DNA of 64,000 bases from Chelydra serpentina (Eukaryota > Chordata > Testudines > Chelydridae): contig JBAIAC010000161.1 in the NCBI GenBank assembly GCA_037349315.1, positions 104,501 to 168,500 on the forward strand, read 5' to 3'. The notes beneath the pieces are model-generated. The model saw only the letters and a list, made by a program, of their open reading frames with translations. It was not told the DNA's origin and did not search any database. Positions 11,201 through 23,367 of this stretch are shown one piece after another. The position numbers were made by a program, and so were the translations under genes. Positions within the stretch are counted from its first letter, which is position 1, and every line of letters begins with the position of its first letter.

Positions 11201-14200
11201 ACATAACTTAGGTCCACTTAATATTGTAATATAGACTTGCCCTAAGTGTTCACATAGACAAGCCCCCAGTGGGAAGGGAACAGACATAGGGCAAGAGGAA
11301 CCTGTAAACATGCTGCATCTTCATGACTGGACCAAAGGTGACTTTGAAATTGAGCTGGGCTGCTGTTCTCCTGTGACAAGTATAACTCACCTCCATAGGT
11401 GGGGGAAGTAAAGGCCATGTAATGGAACCACAGCTGTCCCCTTTAAGAACAGCAGGAAGCTGCAGCAAAGACTACCTGGGAAGGGCTCCTGCAGGGAAGA
11501 CTGAAATCAAGGAGGTCATCCCAACTAGGAGTAGCCTGCTAAGGCAGGAGAAAGACCCTGACACTAGGGGAGTTTGGAAGTCAAAGCTAGAAGGCTGAGC
11601 TCCAGCCGGGTAAAGCCTGAGAGCGGTCACTGAATGGGGACGCAGCTCCAGGAAAGAGGGCTGGGGATTCCCTAGCTAAGAGGAAGAGAGACACTGAACT
11701 GGGGTTGGGGGCTGGAGTCCCAGTGTGAATAAATTGGACTCAAGAAGGGGAGTGTTTACACTACCTTTGGACTAGGGGTGTAGGGTTTATTTCAGAGGCC
11801 CCTGAAGCAGGAGTGACAGAGACAGGTGCCATGAAATTATCTTTGACCACGAGGGGGTGCTCGGTTGGCGGCTCACCCTGTTATAAAAATCTCTACAGCT
11901 GCTCCATGTTACTGAATGGAACAAGTATTGCGTGTATGCGGCAGAGCCAACATCCGATGAAGCATGCTGAAATGGGTTACTGTTCTCATTAGCTGCAGCT
12001 GAGAGAATAGAAATTGCTCGGTCCGGGTGTTGGCTCTATAGCACCGGCAACTTTATGTAAATTGCATTTGTGCTAAAGTTGTTAAGCCACAAATAGCCTG
12101 TTGGCATGTTGTTGGCAAGCCACCCATTTTGTCCGAAGTACATCACATTAGCAGACTTTGAAAGAACCTCTGTCATTTCATACTGCCTGTGACCCTTATT
12201 CAGTAAGGCACTTATACACCTTTGTCTATCTTAGGGACTTATCTGGCCCCCATTCTTGTAGTATCTGAACACCTCACTATTTTATTTTTTTTGTATTTAT
12301 CCTCCCAGGACCCATGTGAGGTTGGATAGCTATTATCCCCATTTTGCAACTAGGGAATTGAAACAGAGTGAGACTTAGGCTAGGTCTACACTAACCCCCC
12401 CTGTCGAACTAAGATACGCAACTTCAGCTACGTTAATCACGTAGCTGAAGTCGAAGTATCTTAGTTCGAACTTACCTGTGGTCCACACGCGGCGCGCAGG
12501 CTCCCCCCGTCGACTCCGCCTGCTCCGTTCGCAGAGCAGGATTACCGGCGTCGACGGGGGAGCACTTCCTGGTTCGATTTATCGCGTCTAGACAAGACGC
12601 GATAAATCGAACCCAGAACATCGATCCCGTGCCTCCGACCGGACGCGTAAGTATAGACATACCCTAAGTGACTTGCCTAATGTCATACAGGAAGTTCATG
12701 GCAGAGCAGGGACCCTGATCCCCCGAGTCCTAGGCTAATGCTCTAACTACTGGACCATCCTTCCTTTATAATTGTGCTCTGTTGAATCAATGCCTATATG
12801 CAAACTGACAGAGGGAAGGTTAACACAGAAGTCTTACCTCTTACATTTTCCAACTTTTTTCAGCTTAATGTTTCTTATTATTTTTCTCTACAACAATGCA
12901 AAACCAAAAACAGTGTAATGAACTGGCTGGTGTCTTAAGCCCTGATCCTGCAGGCTGTTGCATTCAGGCAGACCACCATGCCTGTATGAAGCCCCATTGA
13001 CTTCTGTGTGAGTATAAGGTTCCTACATGCAGATCAGCTTTCAGGATCAAGGCCTTTAGCTTTGTAAATAGAAACTTTTGTCTGCCAGAATGGTAGATAT
13101 TGTAGCAATGTATAAAATAAGCCCATGTTTTTTACTGAATATGCTACATATTTATTCTTGAGTCCATCTGATAGTCCAATCTGCAACATCTGATCCCCTC
13201 GTTTTTAGGGAGAATCTTGCTAAGAGCCATATTATTGAATGAGATATTCTCAGCTATGTTGAGCTGTCATCTTGAACTCTTCAGCTCTGAACAGTACGCA
13301 CATAAATTCCAAACTCTGCTAGTTGTTTTTATAAAGGTGTAAATATTTTCTATTTTTTTTCTAAAGCCACCAGTGAAGACTACAAACTCCTGGAAAACAT
13401 GAACAAGCTGACTAGCTTGAAATATCTGGAAATGAAAGATATTGCTGTAAACATTAGTCGAAACCTGAAGGACCTAAATCAAAAATGTACGTAAAAATGA
13501 GTCAGGCATGACTATAGTAAATGGATGTTACACAGTAAATGAAGCATCTAGGGTCCTAGAATAAGTTTCATTTGAAGCTGATGGTTAAATGAATGGCGTT
13601 CTCTGAATAGTACTAATCCTCCTCCCTTTTCTTTTGTGTGGGAGACGAAGGATGGTTTTGTGATTAGTTAGCAGAAGTGAAGCCAGGAACCCTGGATTGT
13701 ATTTACACCTCTGTCAGAGTCCTACTGTGGCGTTGGGCAAGTTAGTGTCTGATCCAACTTAAAGTCAATGGAAAGGCTCCACTAACTTTGAGGGAGAGTT
13801 TGTTCAGGTCCATAAGCTGTGTCCGTCACTGTCCCCATCTGTACATTAGGGACAATAATATGTATCTACATCAACAGTGGCATGGGGATAAAGAGGTATA
13901 ATCTACCAAAATACTTTGCCCTTCCTTAGTATTATTTTCTCAACTAGTTATTTCAGCTGCTTAGTTTATGCATAGGAGAAGGTAAAGGAAAAAATGTAAG
14001 ACGTGACTAGGTTAAATAGTGATTTGTAGCCTAAAGGAAACTCTGTTCTAGCCATATTGGCGCTTTGTGTCATCATTGTTAGGGCCCTACCAAATTCATG
14101 GTCCATTTTGGTCAATTTCATGGGCATAGGATTTTTTAAATAGTAAATTTCATGATTTCAGCTACTTAAATCTGAAATTTCACAGTGTTGTAATTGTAGG

Positions 14201-17065
14201 GATCCTGACCCAAAAAGGAGTTGTTGCGGGGCGGAGATCCCAAGGTTATTGTAGGGCAGGTTGTGGAACTGATACCCACACTTCTGCTGCGGTGCTGCCT
14301 TCAGGGCTGGGCAGCTGGAGAGCGGTGGCTGCTGGCTGGGAGCCCAGCTCTGAAGGCAGAGCTGCCGCCAGCAGCAGCGCAGAAGTAAGGGTGGCATGGT
14401 GTGGTATTGCCCCCCTTACGTCTGTGCTGCTGCCTGCAGAGTTGGGCCCTCAATCAGCAGCTGCCATTCTCCGGCCACCCAGCTCTGAAGGCAGCAGCGC
14501 AGAAGTAAGGGTGGCATGGTATGGTATTGCCCCCCTTACGTCTGTACTGCTGCTGGTGGGGCGCTGCCTTCAGAGCTGGGCAACTGGCCACCAGCTGCAG
14601 CTCTCTGGCCACCCAGCTCTGAAGGCAGCGCAGAAACAAGGGTGGCAATACCACGATCTCCCCTAAAATAACCTTGTGACCCCCTGCAACTCCCTTTTGG
14701 GTCAGGACCCCCAATTTGAGAAACTCTGGTCTCCTCTGTGAAATCAGTATATAGTATAGGGTAAAAGCACCCAAAAGACCAGATTTCACAGGGGGAGACC
14801 AGATTTCACCATCTGAGACACGTTTTTCATGGCCATGAATTTGGTGAATATCCTGGCCCAGGATCAGTGTTCCCTCTAATTTTTTACATCTATATGGGGA
14901 ATGAATTTTGTTATGTGTACCAATATGGAGGTGATGTGTGAATTCTTGTTTTCTTTTTTAATTTTGTTATGTGTACCAATATGGAGGTGATGTGTGAAAC
15001 ATCACCTTCATATTGGTGCACATAACAAAATTAACTTGGGGTGGGGTGGGGCCGAGGGGTTTGGAGTGTGGGAGGGGGCAGAAGGCTGGGGTGGGGGTGA
15101 GGGCTCTGGGGTGGGGCCAGGGATGAGGGGTTCGGAAGGGGGCTCAGGGCAAAGGCAGAGGGTTGGAATGTGGGGGAGGTGCAGGCTCGGGTGGGGCCAG
15201 GGATGAGGGGTTGGGGTGCAGGCTGCCCAGGGGCTATAGTGGGGAGAGAGGATTCCCCCCAGCCCTCTCTCGCTGCACAACTTGCAGCTGGGGGAGCGGT
15301 GCCACTCCCCAGCTGCGGCAGTTCCAGCGGGGCTGGGCCGAGGCAGGGGCTCCTTTACCTGGCAGTTCCAGCAGACCTGGACCAGGGCAAGGGAGGGGCT
15401 CCTCTCCCCCAGCTGTGGCAAGTCCACACTGGGGCTGGCGGGGAGTGGCACCTCTCCCCACCACGGCAGGTCTATGCTGGGGCCAGCAGGGAAGGTTGCC
15501 TCTCCACACTGGGGCAACTCCATGCTGGGGCACCTCTCCCCATGACAGCCCTGAGCCCCTGCGCAGGGCTTAATAGGCAGCTGCGCCACCATGCAGCTTA
15601 GAGGGAACATAGCCCAGGATAGGTACTTATCTACCTTTGCAGAGTCCTCATAATTTTTTAATTCAGTACCTGTTTCTGTAAGAGTGAAAGTTTCTTTCTA
15701 AGATTGGGATGACTTTCTAGGAATCATAGAATCATAGAATATCAGGGTTGGAAGGGACCTTAGGAAGCGTTAGTGGATCTTCAAAATCTGAGTAACTGTC
15801 AGTTATATACCTTCCATCACAGATATGGGTAATGTCAATGAAATGTACATGTGATCTTGTTTTCCAAACACTGAAGCTTTGCAATTCAACATCAATGCAG
15901 ATAATTAATCAATTCTGCTCGATTACTGCTGAAAGCTGGAGATTTCTATGATTTATGTGCAAAATTGGTGATAGACATTGTTCAGCTGTCTGTCTTTTAT
16001 ACCATTTATAAAGCTATATACTATAGGTAATAAAATGCCTGTACAGCGAGTGAAGTAAATAGGTTTTTCTTTCATTCTCATAATTGGGCTACATACTTAG
16101 TATATTTGCTTTCAGCTGATTAAGAATTAAAAAAGATACCTGTATTGATTTAATTCTCACCGTATATTTTTTTTGGTGGTGAGTTTGCGAATAGTTTAAA
16201 TTTTATATTATACTTAAAAATCCATCTCTAGACACTCGTTCTTTTTGTCATCAGTAAAATATACTGACCAACCAATGTCCTGAGAAGCTCTTTGTTTCAG
16301 TTCTGAACTGTTCCCTCTCTGCGAATTAGTAAGAATTGATTGGTCTGGTTTTCTCCCCTTTTTTAAGATGCTGGTCTTCAGCCGTATCTGGAACAAATCA
16401 ACCTAATTGAAGAGCAGGTGGCAGCTCTTGAGCAGGCAGCCTACAAGCTGGATGCCTATTCAAAAAAACTTGGTAACCATGTTCCTGTATTGTTACTATT
16501 GAGCAGGATAGCCTATTATACACGGAAGAAGCCTAGAGTAATTTTCATAAAGATTTAACTAGTCTGTGTTGGAACTCTGAAAATACAGTGATTGTCCTCC
16601 TTTCAGGAAACTGGGTAATAGAAATATACTGGGAATAGCAAGAAGCATATTATAACTTGGGTATATTAGAAGTGGCAGGTTTTATGTGAAGAATGACTAG
16701 TGTGGGTATTGTTGCAATATAATTATTAACACCACCTGATTCTGCAAGGCACTCGGGTATCTGGTGCCTAAAGATGCAGATAGGTCCTCTTAAAAATTTC
16801 ACCTAAGTTATGTGCATAAATGCCATTGATTTCCATGGGAGCTAGGCACCTAGTGGTATTTTTAAAAGCACCTGTTTGCAACTATAGGTGCCTAAATACC
16901 TTTGAAAAACTGTCCCAAGTGCCTCTTGTGTATCTGAAGTCAAGGGGAAAATCTAGAATACATATCAGCTTTCAAGATTGGATCCTTTAGTCCTCCTCTC
17001 ACCTCTAACAACCATTCTGTTTTTCTTCTGCAGAAGCAAAGTACAAAAAACTGGAGAAACGATGA
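8153..17065 (+). CDS. BLOC1S2: BLOC1S2: biogenesis of lysosome-related organelles complex 1 subunit 2
   Basis: Five coding exons join to 432 nt (143 residues plus stop): 8153-8210, 9738-9854, 13367-13486, 16368-16472, 17034-17065. All have GT/AG borders and all four introns are phase 1. The product is nearly identical to mammalian BLOS2 (142 residues in human) over the conserved body: [33 protein letters not shown], then a helical coiled-coil region ending KYKKLEKR. Only the alanine-rich N-terminus of exon 1 differs. BLOS2 is a cytosolic subunit of BLOC-1, which sorts cargo to lysosome-related organelles such as melanosomes, and of BORC, which couples lysosomes to kinesin through ARL8. The start is the first ATG in the CG-rich exon, in a good context (GCCATGG). 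No frame damage is seen. It is the only intact host gene in the window. Confidence 0.97.
8211..9737 (+). other. BLOC1S2: BLOC1S2 intron 1
   Basis: 1.5 kb with no recognised transposon. The small open frames around 8905-9358 show no known domain. Confidence 0.7.
9738..9854 (+). CDS. BLOC1S2: BLOC1S2 coding exon 2
   Basis: 117 nt between the acceptor ATTAG and donor GTAAGG. It begins the conserved body ([14 protein letters not shown]). Choosing AG at 9736-9737 keeps the frame; the next AG does not. Confidence 0.95.
9946..10290. mobile_element. degraded MITE in intron 2
   Basis: It starts GGGCTTGCCTACACAGG, like the ends of the elements at 10757 and 12378 (GCTTGTCTRTGTGAAC and GGCTAGGTCTACAC). 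The right end is lost. Non-coding. Confidence 0.4.
10325..10635. mobile_element. hAT-type MITE with perfect 8-bp TSD
   Basis: Flanked by ATATAGAA on both sides (10317-10324 and 10636-10643). The ends CGGGTAGGCAACCTATGGCAC and GTGCC-type right arm through GGTTGCCGACCCCTG are inverted. The core is A/T-rich and non-coding. Confidence 0.8.
10757..11266. mobile_element. MITE with about 22-bp terminal inverted repeats, nested second element
   Basis: The left end GCTTGTCTGTGTGAACACTTA is mirrored by the right end TAAGTGTTCACATAGACAAGC. Inside, from about 10910 to 11245, is a second block whose ends resemble ATCTACACTA and TATAGACTTGCCC. Non-coding. Confidence 0.65.
11380..11885. mobile_element. possible LTR-like repeat in intron 2
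   Basis: No coding potential. It contains an AATAAA near 11728 and ends with a GAGGGGGTGCTCGG block followed by a TGTTA-like terminus. The call rests on general resemblance only; no TSD was found. Confidence 0.25.
12378..12664. mobile_element. Harbinger-type MITE made of three hairpins
   Basis: Ends GGCTAGGTCTACAC and, reversed, GGGTATGTCTATAC match the terminus of the second Harbinger element (30983). It is flanked by TTA and TAA, close to the 3-bp TWA duplication of this superfamily. Inside are three long inverted repeats: around 12404-12470, around 12505-12560, and around 12571-12612. Confidence 0.75.
13367..13486 (+). CDS. BLOC1S2: BLOC1S2 coding exon 3
   Basis: 120 nt from the acceptor CTAAAG to the donor GTACGT. 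Encodes the central conserved stretch including [14 protein letters not shown]. Confidence 0.96.
14091..14868. mobile_element. DNA element with long inverted ends and internal repeats
   Basis: The left end GGGCCCTACCAAATTCATGG is mirrored by the right side (CCATGAATTTGGTGAATATCC). The middle has GC-rich units that recur (GCAGAAGTAAGGGTGGCATGG at about 14378 and 14498, with an inverted third copy). It is non-coding and probably hAT-like; no TSD was resolved. Confidence 0.55.
14875..15612. mobile_element. hAT-type element with perfect 8-bp TSD
   Basis: Ends CAGTGTTCCCTCTAA and, reversed, CTATGTTCCCTCTAA. CCCAGGAT lies directly outside both (14867-14874 and 15613-15620). Near the left end is a doubled unit (GTGTACCAATATGGAGGTGA) followed by an inverted copy. 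The rest is G-rich; open frames across it are compositional. Confidence 0.8.
15721..15768 (-). mobile_element. CR1 3' tail fragment
   Basis: Antisense CR1 terminus: two ATCATAGA tail repeats followed by CAGGGTTGGAAGGGACC. Confidence 0.75.
16368..16472 (+). CDS. BLOC1S2: BLOC1S2 coding exon 4
   Basis: 105 nt from the acceptor TTTTAAG to the donor GTAACC. Encodes the helical segment containing [17 protein letters not shown]. Confidence 0.96.
17034..17065 (+). CDS. BLOC1S2: BLOC1S2 coding exon 5 (last)
   Basis: 32 nt after the acceptor TTCTGCAG; encodes the lysine-rich C-terminus and the TGA stop at 17063-17065. Confidence 0.95.
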
Positions 17066-17700
17066 AATTCTACAACAAAAGGATGCTTTTTCCTAAAATA
17101 CGAGAATTGGGTCATGCTTCAGATTGACTTGTCAAATTCCTAAGGTGTGAACTGCACCAAACATACAAGCTGTTATTCTGCAAGAGCCATGTAGCCAGGG
17201 GGATGCCTTGGCTAAGGACTTGAGTGTAGCAGACATCAGACTAGTTAACGTTGCTGTGTGTCTGTTCCTTCTGAGGCTAGAAAACCTTCCCTTTTCTCAG
17301 AAGCCTGCTCTTTTACTGCATCTATTATTGGGCTGTAGTTAAAAGCTGAAATCTACACTGAGCTCCTATGAGTTGCCAGAAGACAGTGTTCAAAATTAAT
17401 ACTTCCTGAACTCCATATGACCTATGGCCTTGTAGAAAACTTCCTCCATAGCCTACCAATACATCCTCCTCTACAGCTGTAGGACCTGAAATTCCCCTTG
17501 TTCCACTGCTTTCTTTTCCTCACTTAGAGCCCTGTGTCTTGCATAAATACTGTTTCCATCTGTACTGTCTAAAGATCTGTTTTCAGAGATGTGAGCATGG
17601 TTTTGGATCCTCTTCTATTTGTCTTGGTATCCAAATTTCCTGTTGAAAGGGGAATAATAGTTACAGCTTTACAATAAAACTTTTCTCCATTGCAAATGTC
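17066..17700 (+). promoter_or_regulatory. BLOC1S2: BLOC1S2 3' UTR with polyadenylation signal
   Basis: AATAAA at 17673-17678 follows about 600 nt of non-coding exon. Cleavage probably falls near 17695-17705. Confidence 0.7.
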
Positions 17701-18937
17701 TTGAAACTAACTCAGATTTTGTTTCTGAGAACTGGTTTCTCATGCTTAATGCAAGTTTATCCTTTTAAAGTAGCTGAGAATAGAAGCATCTAATAGTCAC
17801 TCTGAGGATTTAGAGATCACAGGAGAAGATATTTAAGACTAATTCTGTACTTTGATGAAATTCTTTGGAAGTGGATTGAGCTAAACTACATTTGGAAAAA
17901 GGAACTTATTCTGGAATAAATTGTTTACAATTTAACCCAGAATAACTCCATGTGTAGACAAGCCTTAAGTAAATATGTAATGGTCTAGAAAAGCTAAAAT
18001 CTTGCATTATGAAAACAAGTGATTAATAATCAGTTTAATTGAGATATACAATCTCCTAGTATTGAAGTCTTGAGTAAATGAGTTGTATGGACTTCCCTGT
18101 AAGTTATGGTACCACTTATTTATCTGCCTTTTGTTATCTAAAAGCAAACTTTAAATGGATGGGACACTGTTAATATTTATGATATCACTGCTACGTGGTG
18201 TAGGTAAAAGATAGGAACCAAAGGCTCATTATCTGAAATAAGTGGTTACATTTGTAACAATGGGATATGAACATTACAAGTAAAAGCCAGATCTATCAAT
18301 TCATGAGTTTTAATGAGGTGGTATTAGACGGCAGACGAAGCTTCAGGACAAAAAGAGAATGCCCACAAAGACAATCGAAAGAGAGACTAACTATAACAAA
18401 CTTGTCTTTCTACTACATTTATCAATTTCTTGTTGTACTTCTCCCCTTAGAATATTTGATGCTTTGGTGTTCTACGTGTGACCTATTAAGGAGAATTAAG
18501 TAGTATTCAGTTTATAACTAATCAAAGGGTTGTGGATTTAGCACAATCAGGTCTCAGGCCCTGGTGTGCTACCCTAAGATTTTATTGTACTATAAGAGTA
18601 TTTCCCCAACCTTGGCTGAGTATTTCCCATGGGGAAAAGTAGGCACTTCACTGTAGTTATTACAGATGGATTTCTTTATATCTGATTAATAAAAAGGCTA
18701 ACATTTAGTCTTGAGCATGTAATTTTTTTTGAACAAATAAGCTTTCAGATTAGGAACTGAATGCTGAAGTTTGCCCTGAATGTGTTACAGCTTGAGGGAG
18801 AAGCTTGCTTTCTGGATGAATACTGAGTAGCAGTAGTGGAAGCTTGCTCTCTAACTTTGCAGAGCTAAAATTATTCCTTATAACAGCACTGTACATGAAA
18901 GCTTAAAAATGAAAGTGTCAACATGCTTTGTAGGGTG
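17701..18937. other. intergenic, mostly unassigned
   Basis: A/T-rich. The stretch 17900-17966 ends TGTGTAGACAAGCC, a worn MITE end like that at 11266. No exon of a neighbouring gene was recognised. Confidence 0.4.
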
Positions 18938-19532
18938 TGTACAAGGGGGATCCAGTGGGTATAGCATACTTAGATTTTTAGAAAGCCTTTAACAAGGTCC
19001 CTCACCAAAGGCTCTAAAGCAAAGTAAGCTGTCATGGGATAAGAGGGAAGGTCCTCTCATGGACTGGTAACTGGTTAAAAGATAGGAAACAAAGGGTAGG
19101 AATAATGGTCAGTTTTCAGAAAGGAGAGGTAAATAGTGGGGTCCCCCAGGGGTCTGTACTGGGACCAGTCCTATTCAACATATTCATAAATGATCTGGAA
19201 AAAGGGGTAAACAGTGAGGTGGCAAAATTTGCAGATGATACAAGGCCCAGGCAGACTGCAAAGAGCTACAAAAGGATCTCTCAAAACTGGGTGACTAGGT
19301 AACAAAATAGCAGATGAAATTCAATGTTGATAAATGCAAAGTAATTCACAGTGGAAAACATAATCCCAACTATACATATAAAATGATGGGGTCTAAGTTA
19401 GCTGTTGCCTCTCAAAGATCTTGGAGTCATTGTGGATAGTTTTCTGAAAACATCCATTCAATATTCAGTGGCAGTCAAAAAAGCAAACAATATTGGGAAT
19501 CTAAGAAATGGATAGATGAGACAAAATATATT
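18938..19532 (+). pseudogene. old CR1-type LINE, RT fragment (first half)
   Basis: Reverse transcriptase is readable: a [20 protein letters not shown] block near 19138-19200, then KFADDTR (FADD catalytic motif) near 19225-19245. It starts inside the RT domain and is damaged. It is cut at about 19532 by an inserted element and resumes at 20678. Confidence 0.8.
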
Positions 19533-20672
19533 TGACAGGTTTGGTCACAGTGACCCCCTTGGGACTGTCACCTGATGTGCTGAAATTACTTGAGCCTGTT
19601 TTCCCTGATGGCTTAGGACTCCAGAACCCTGTCTTCCTGAGCCAGACATGCCAGCCTGCTGCAACACAGACCCAGGTCTGGTCCATACCCCCAAAGATGC
19701 AGGCTTTAACTGAAAACCACTCAGCAGGTGCTCCTGTCTCCAGCACCCAGACACCCACCTCCCAATAGGATCCAAACCCCAAATAAATCTGTTTTACTTT
19801 GTATAAAGCTTATACAGGGTAAACTCAAATTGTCTGCCCTCTAACATTGATAGATAGATATGCACAGCTGTTTGCTTCCCCAGGTATTAATCACTTATTC
19901 TTGGTTAATAAACAAGTGATTTTATTAGTCATAAAAGTAGGATTTAAGTGGTTTCAAGTAATAACAGAACAAAGTAAGTTACCAAGGAAAACAAAACAAC
20001 ACACGCAAGTCTAGGCCTAATACATTTAGGCAACTGAATACAGGTAAATCTCACCCTCAGAGATGTTCCAATAAGCTTCTTTCACAGACTAGACTCCTTA
20101 GTGTGGGCCTAATCCTTTCCCCGGTACAGTTCCTGTTAGTTCCAGCTCAGGTGGTAACAAGGGGATTTCTCATGGCTGCAGCCCCTTTGTTCTGTTCCGC
20201 CCCCTTTTATAGCTTTGGCACAAGGTGGGAATCCTTTGTCTCTCTCTGGGTTCCCCCCGCCCCTTTCCTTCTAAATGGGGAAGAACCAGGTTTAAGATGG
20301 ATTCCAGTACTAGGTGACATGATCACATGTCACTGTAAGACCTCATTCTTTTAGGGTTGGCCTGCAAGTACCCAGGAAGGTTTGCAAGTAAACAGCCATT
20401 TACAACCAATTGTCCTGGTTAATGGGAGCCATCAAGATTCCAAACCACCATTAATGGCCTACACTTTGCATAATTACAATAGGACCTCAGAATAATACTT
20501 CATTTCTAGTTTCAGATACAAGAATGATACATACAAATAGGATGAACACACTCAGTAGATAATAAATTTTATAATTTTACCTTACAAGAGACATTTTGCA
20601 CAAAACATATTCCAGTTATGCTTGAGTGTAAATATAATGCATTTCCATAAAACATATGGAGTGCAATATCAC
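19533..20672 (+). mobile_element. LTR-like element (family A, copy 1)
   Basis: Inserted in a CR1 copy with a candidate 5-bp duplication ATATT (19528-19532 and 20673-20677). Its start, its middle and its end resemble 35737-36873. It has an AATAAA at 19782 followed at once by a near-palindrome (TTTGTATAAAGC / GCTTATACAGGG). Non-coding; probably a solo LTR of a retrovirus-like element. Confidence 0.6.
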
Positions 20673-20677
20673 ATATT

Positions 20678-21322
20678 GCCTCTACAAAAAATCCATGTTA
20701 TGCCCACATCTGGAATATTGTGTGCAGATGTGGTTGCCCCATTTTAAAAGATTATTGGAAAAGGTACAGAAAAGGGCAAATGATTAGGGGTATGGAATGG
20801 CTGCCATGTGAGGTGAGATTAAGATGACTTTTTCAAGATGAAAAGCCCCAGAGATGACTTGGGGAGGTGGGGGGGGCAATATGATCAAGGTCTATAAAGT
20901 CATGACTGATGTGGAGAAAGTACATAAGGAAGTTCTATTTACTCCTCCTAAACACATGAACTAGGGGTCACCAAATGCAATAGGCAGCAGGTTTAAAAAA
21001 ACAGGAAGTATTTTTTTCCCAAAATGCAGTCAACCTGTAGAATTCCTTGCCAGAGGATGTTGTGAAGGCCAAGACTAACAGGGTTCAAAAGAAGAACTAG
21101 ATAAGTTCATGGAGGATAGGTCCATCAGTGGCTATTAGCCAGGATGTGCAGGGATGGTGGCCCTAGCCTCAGTTTGCCAGAAGTTGGGAATGGGTGACAG
21201 GCTCTGGATAACTTGATAATTACCTGTTCAGTTCATTCCCTTTGGGGCACCTGGCATTGGCACTGTTGAAAGGATACTGAGCTAGATGGACCTTTGGTCT
21301 GACCCAGTATGGCTGTTCTTAC
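20678..21322 (+). pseudogene. old CR1-type LINE, second half to 3' end
   Basis: Continues 18938-19532: the CPHLEYC-like motif is degraded, and the 3' terminus contains TGGTCTGACCCAGTATGGC, a different tail from the ATTCTATG-tailed CR1 copies. Confidence 0.75.
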
Positions 21323-21684
21323 ATACATCTGGTTTTGAGCAATCCTTGTTCCATGGAAATGTTCAGTTCTTGGAGATAAGTGAGTGTATGGCTTCTGCAA
21401 CACCCCTTGTTCTGGCCTACTCCCTCAGCAAAATAAAAGTAGAGCTGAAGAGTAAGTGTCTTTCGGAGGAAAGAGTTGGTCCAAAATCAGCTATCTAGCC
21501 AATTCCCCATGGCTTGACAGTTCTAGGGAGTTGCTTTTAAGTTGCATACATTTTACACTGTCAACAACATTATAGTATTGTCCCCCCATATGGGGGAAGG
21601 AAGCCATCTTGTGTTTAGTGTTCTCATCCCCTTTCTGCCAGCGCATAGGCCCAGAGAACATGCCAACATGCAGTTTGACAGTTT
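21323..21684. other. no feature recognised
   Basis: Unassigned sequence between the CR1 tail and the solo LTR. Confidence 0.4.
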
Positions 21685-21689
21685 TCTAT

Positions 21690-22541
21690 TGTCAGGGTTC
21701 CCTCCCCACTCTGGACTCTAGGGTACAGTCGTGGGGACCCGCATGAAAGACCCCCTAAGCTTATTTCTGCCAGCTTAGGTTAAAAACTCCCCAAGGTACA
21801 AAATCTCCCCTGTACCCTGAGAAAAGCTTCTCGCTGCCACCATCAAGTGATTTAAACAAGAACCAGGGAAAAGGACCACTTGAAGTTCCCCTTCCCCACA
21901 AAATATCCCCTCAAGCCCGTACACCCCCTTTCTTGGGGAGCTTGAGAATAATCTCCTAACCAATTGGTTAAAAAGTGATCAAAGACCCAACCCCTGGGTC
22001 TTAGAACAATGGAAAACAGTCAGGTTCTTAAAAGAAGGATTTTATTAAAGCAAGAAAGGTAAAAAATCATCTCTGTAAAATCAGGATGGTAAATATTTTA
22101 CAGGGTACTCAATTTCCAAACTCAGAGGGATTCCCCCTCTGGGCAAAACCTTAAAGTTACAGAAAAACAGGGATACTACCTCCCTTTTAACACAGGGAAA
22201 GTTCAAGCTACAGAAAACAGGAATAAACCTCCCTTTTAGCACAGGGAAAACTCCACAGCAAAACAAAACAAAACCTGTTCGCAATGCCTGACTAACTTAC
22301 ATTGTAATATTGGAGGTTTGGTTGAGGCTGGATTGGAGGAGATTGATTTCTGTCCGGTCCCTCTCTTAATCCCAAGAGATAACGAACTCACAAAACAAAA
22401 ACCTCCCCCTCCCCTCAGGATTTGAAAATATCTTCTTTCTTCATTGGTCCTGGTGGTCAGGTGCCAACTGGGCTATGAGTTTCTTAACCCCTTACAGGTA
22501 AGGAGGAATTTTAGGCTTCCCTTAGCTGTATAGTTATGACA
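21690..22541. mobile_element. solo LTR with perfect 5-bp TSD
   Basis: Starts TGTCAGGGTTCCC and ends GTTATGACA (inverted TGTCA/TGACA). TCTAT is directly repeated outside both ends (21685-21689 and 22542-22546). 852 bp, no coding potential, no internal region: the product of recombination between two LTRs. Confidence 0.85.
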
Positions 22542-22546
22542 TCTAT

Positions 22547-22961
22547 AATAGCAGGATGTAGGTGCTCTTATTTTTAAAGGCATTTCTTTTTAAATACTCC
22601 TGCACAGTTTTCCTATCAGATGAAAACTTCAGTTTCCCTTGCCCTAGATTTCTGGTCTGCCCTCACTGCTTTGAGATCTGCTATATCCTACTAACTCCTG
22701 TGAAGTGATAGAGCCAGATGCCTCTAATGTACTCCAGGGGAGCTTTGTGGCTTATACCCCCTGGGAGTCTGGACTACTGAAACTGCAGTTTAAGTATCCA
22801 ATCTTAACCTGATTATCTTCAGTGATCTTAGCCTATTTCTTCATCTTCTCTTACAGTTCTTATGAGAATTCTGCGAAGAGGGTGCACCTTTGGCCCTAGT
22901 CCCAGCTGAGCTTTTATAGCTCAGCAGCATTAAGACAGCCAGTACTCTCTTGTTGAAAGTC
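22547..22961. other. no feature recognised
   Basis: Unassigned sequence between the solo LTR and the first Harbinger element. Confidence 0.4.
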
Positions 22962-23367
22962 TAAGGCCTTGGCTACACTCACAAGTTACAGCGCAATAAA
23001 ACTGCCTACAGCGCTGTACCTCACTAACCGTCTAGACTTGCAAGGCACGTACAGAGCTGCGTCTCCGCAGCTACAGTGCTGCATGTACGCCACCTCCCCG
23101 AGAGGAATAACGTTTGTTGCGCTGCTGCTGGTGCGCTGCTGCTCCAGTGTGGCCACCCAATGCGCTCTTATTGGCCTCCAGAAGTATTCGGAAGTATCCC
23201 ACAATGCCTGTTCTAGCCACTCTGGTCATCAATTAGAACTCTAATGTCCTGGCCTCAGGTGACCAACCACCACTCCGACCCTTTAAATTCCCTTGGAATT
23301 TTAAATATCCCCTTCCTGTTTGCTCAGCCAGGCGTGGAGTGCTCTCAGCGCATCTTTCCAGGTAACC

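Noticed and set aside
15008..15610. 200-codon minus-strand frame
   Set aside because: Lies entirely inside the hAT element with a perfect TSD and is low-complexity.
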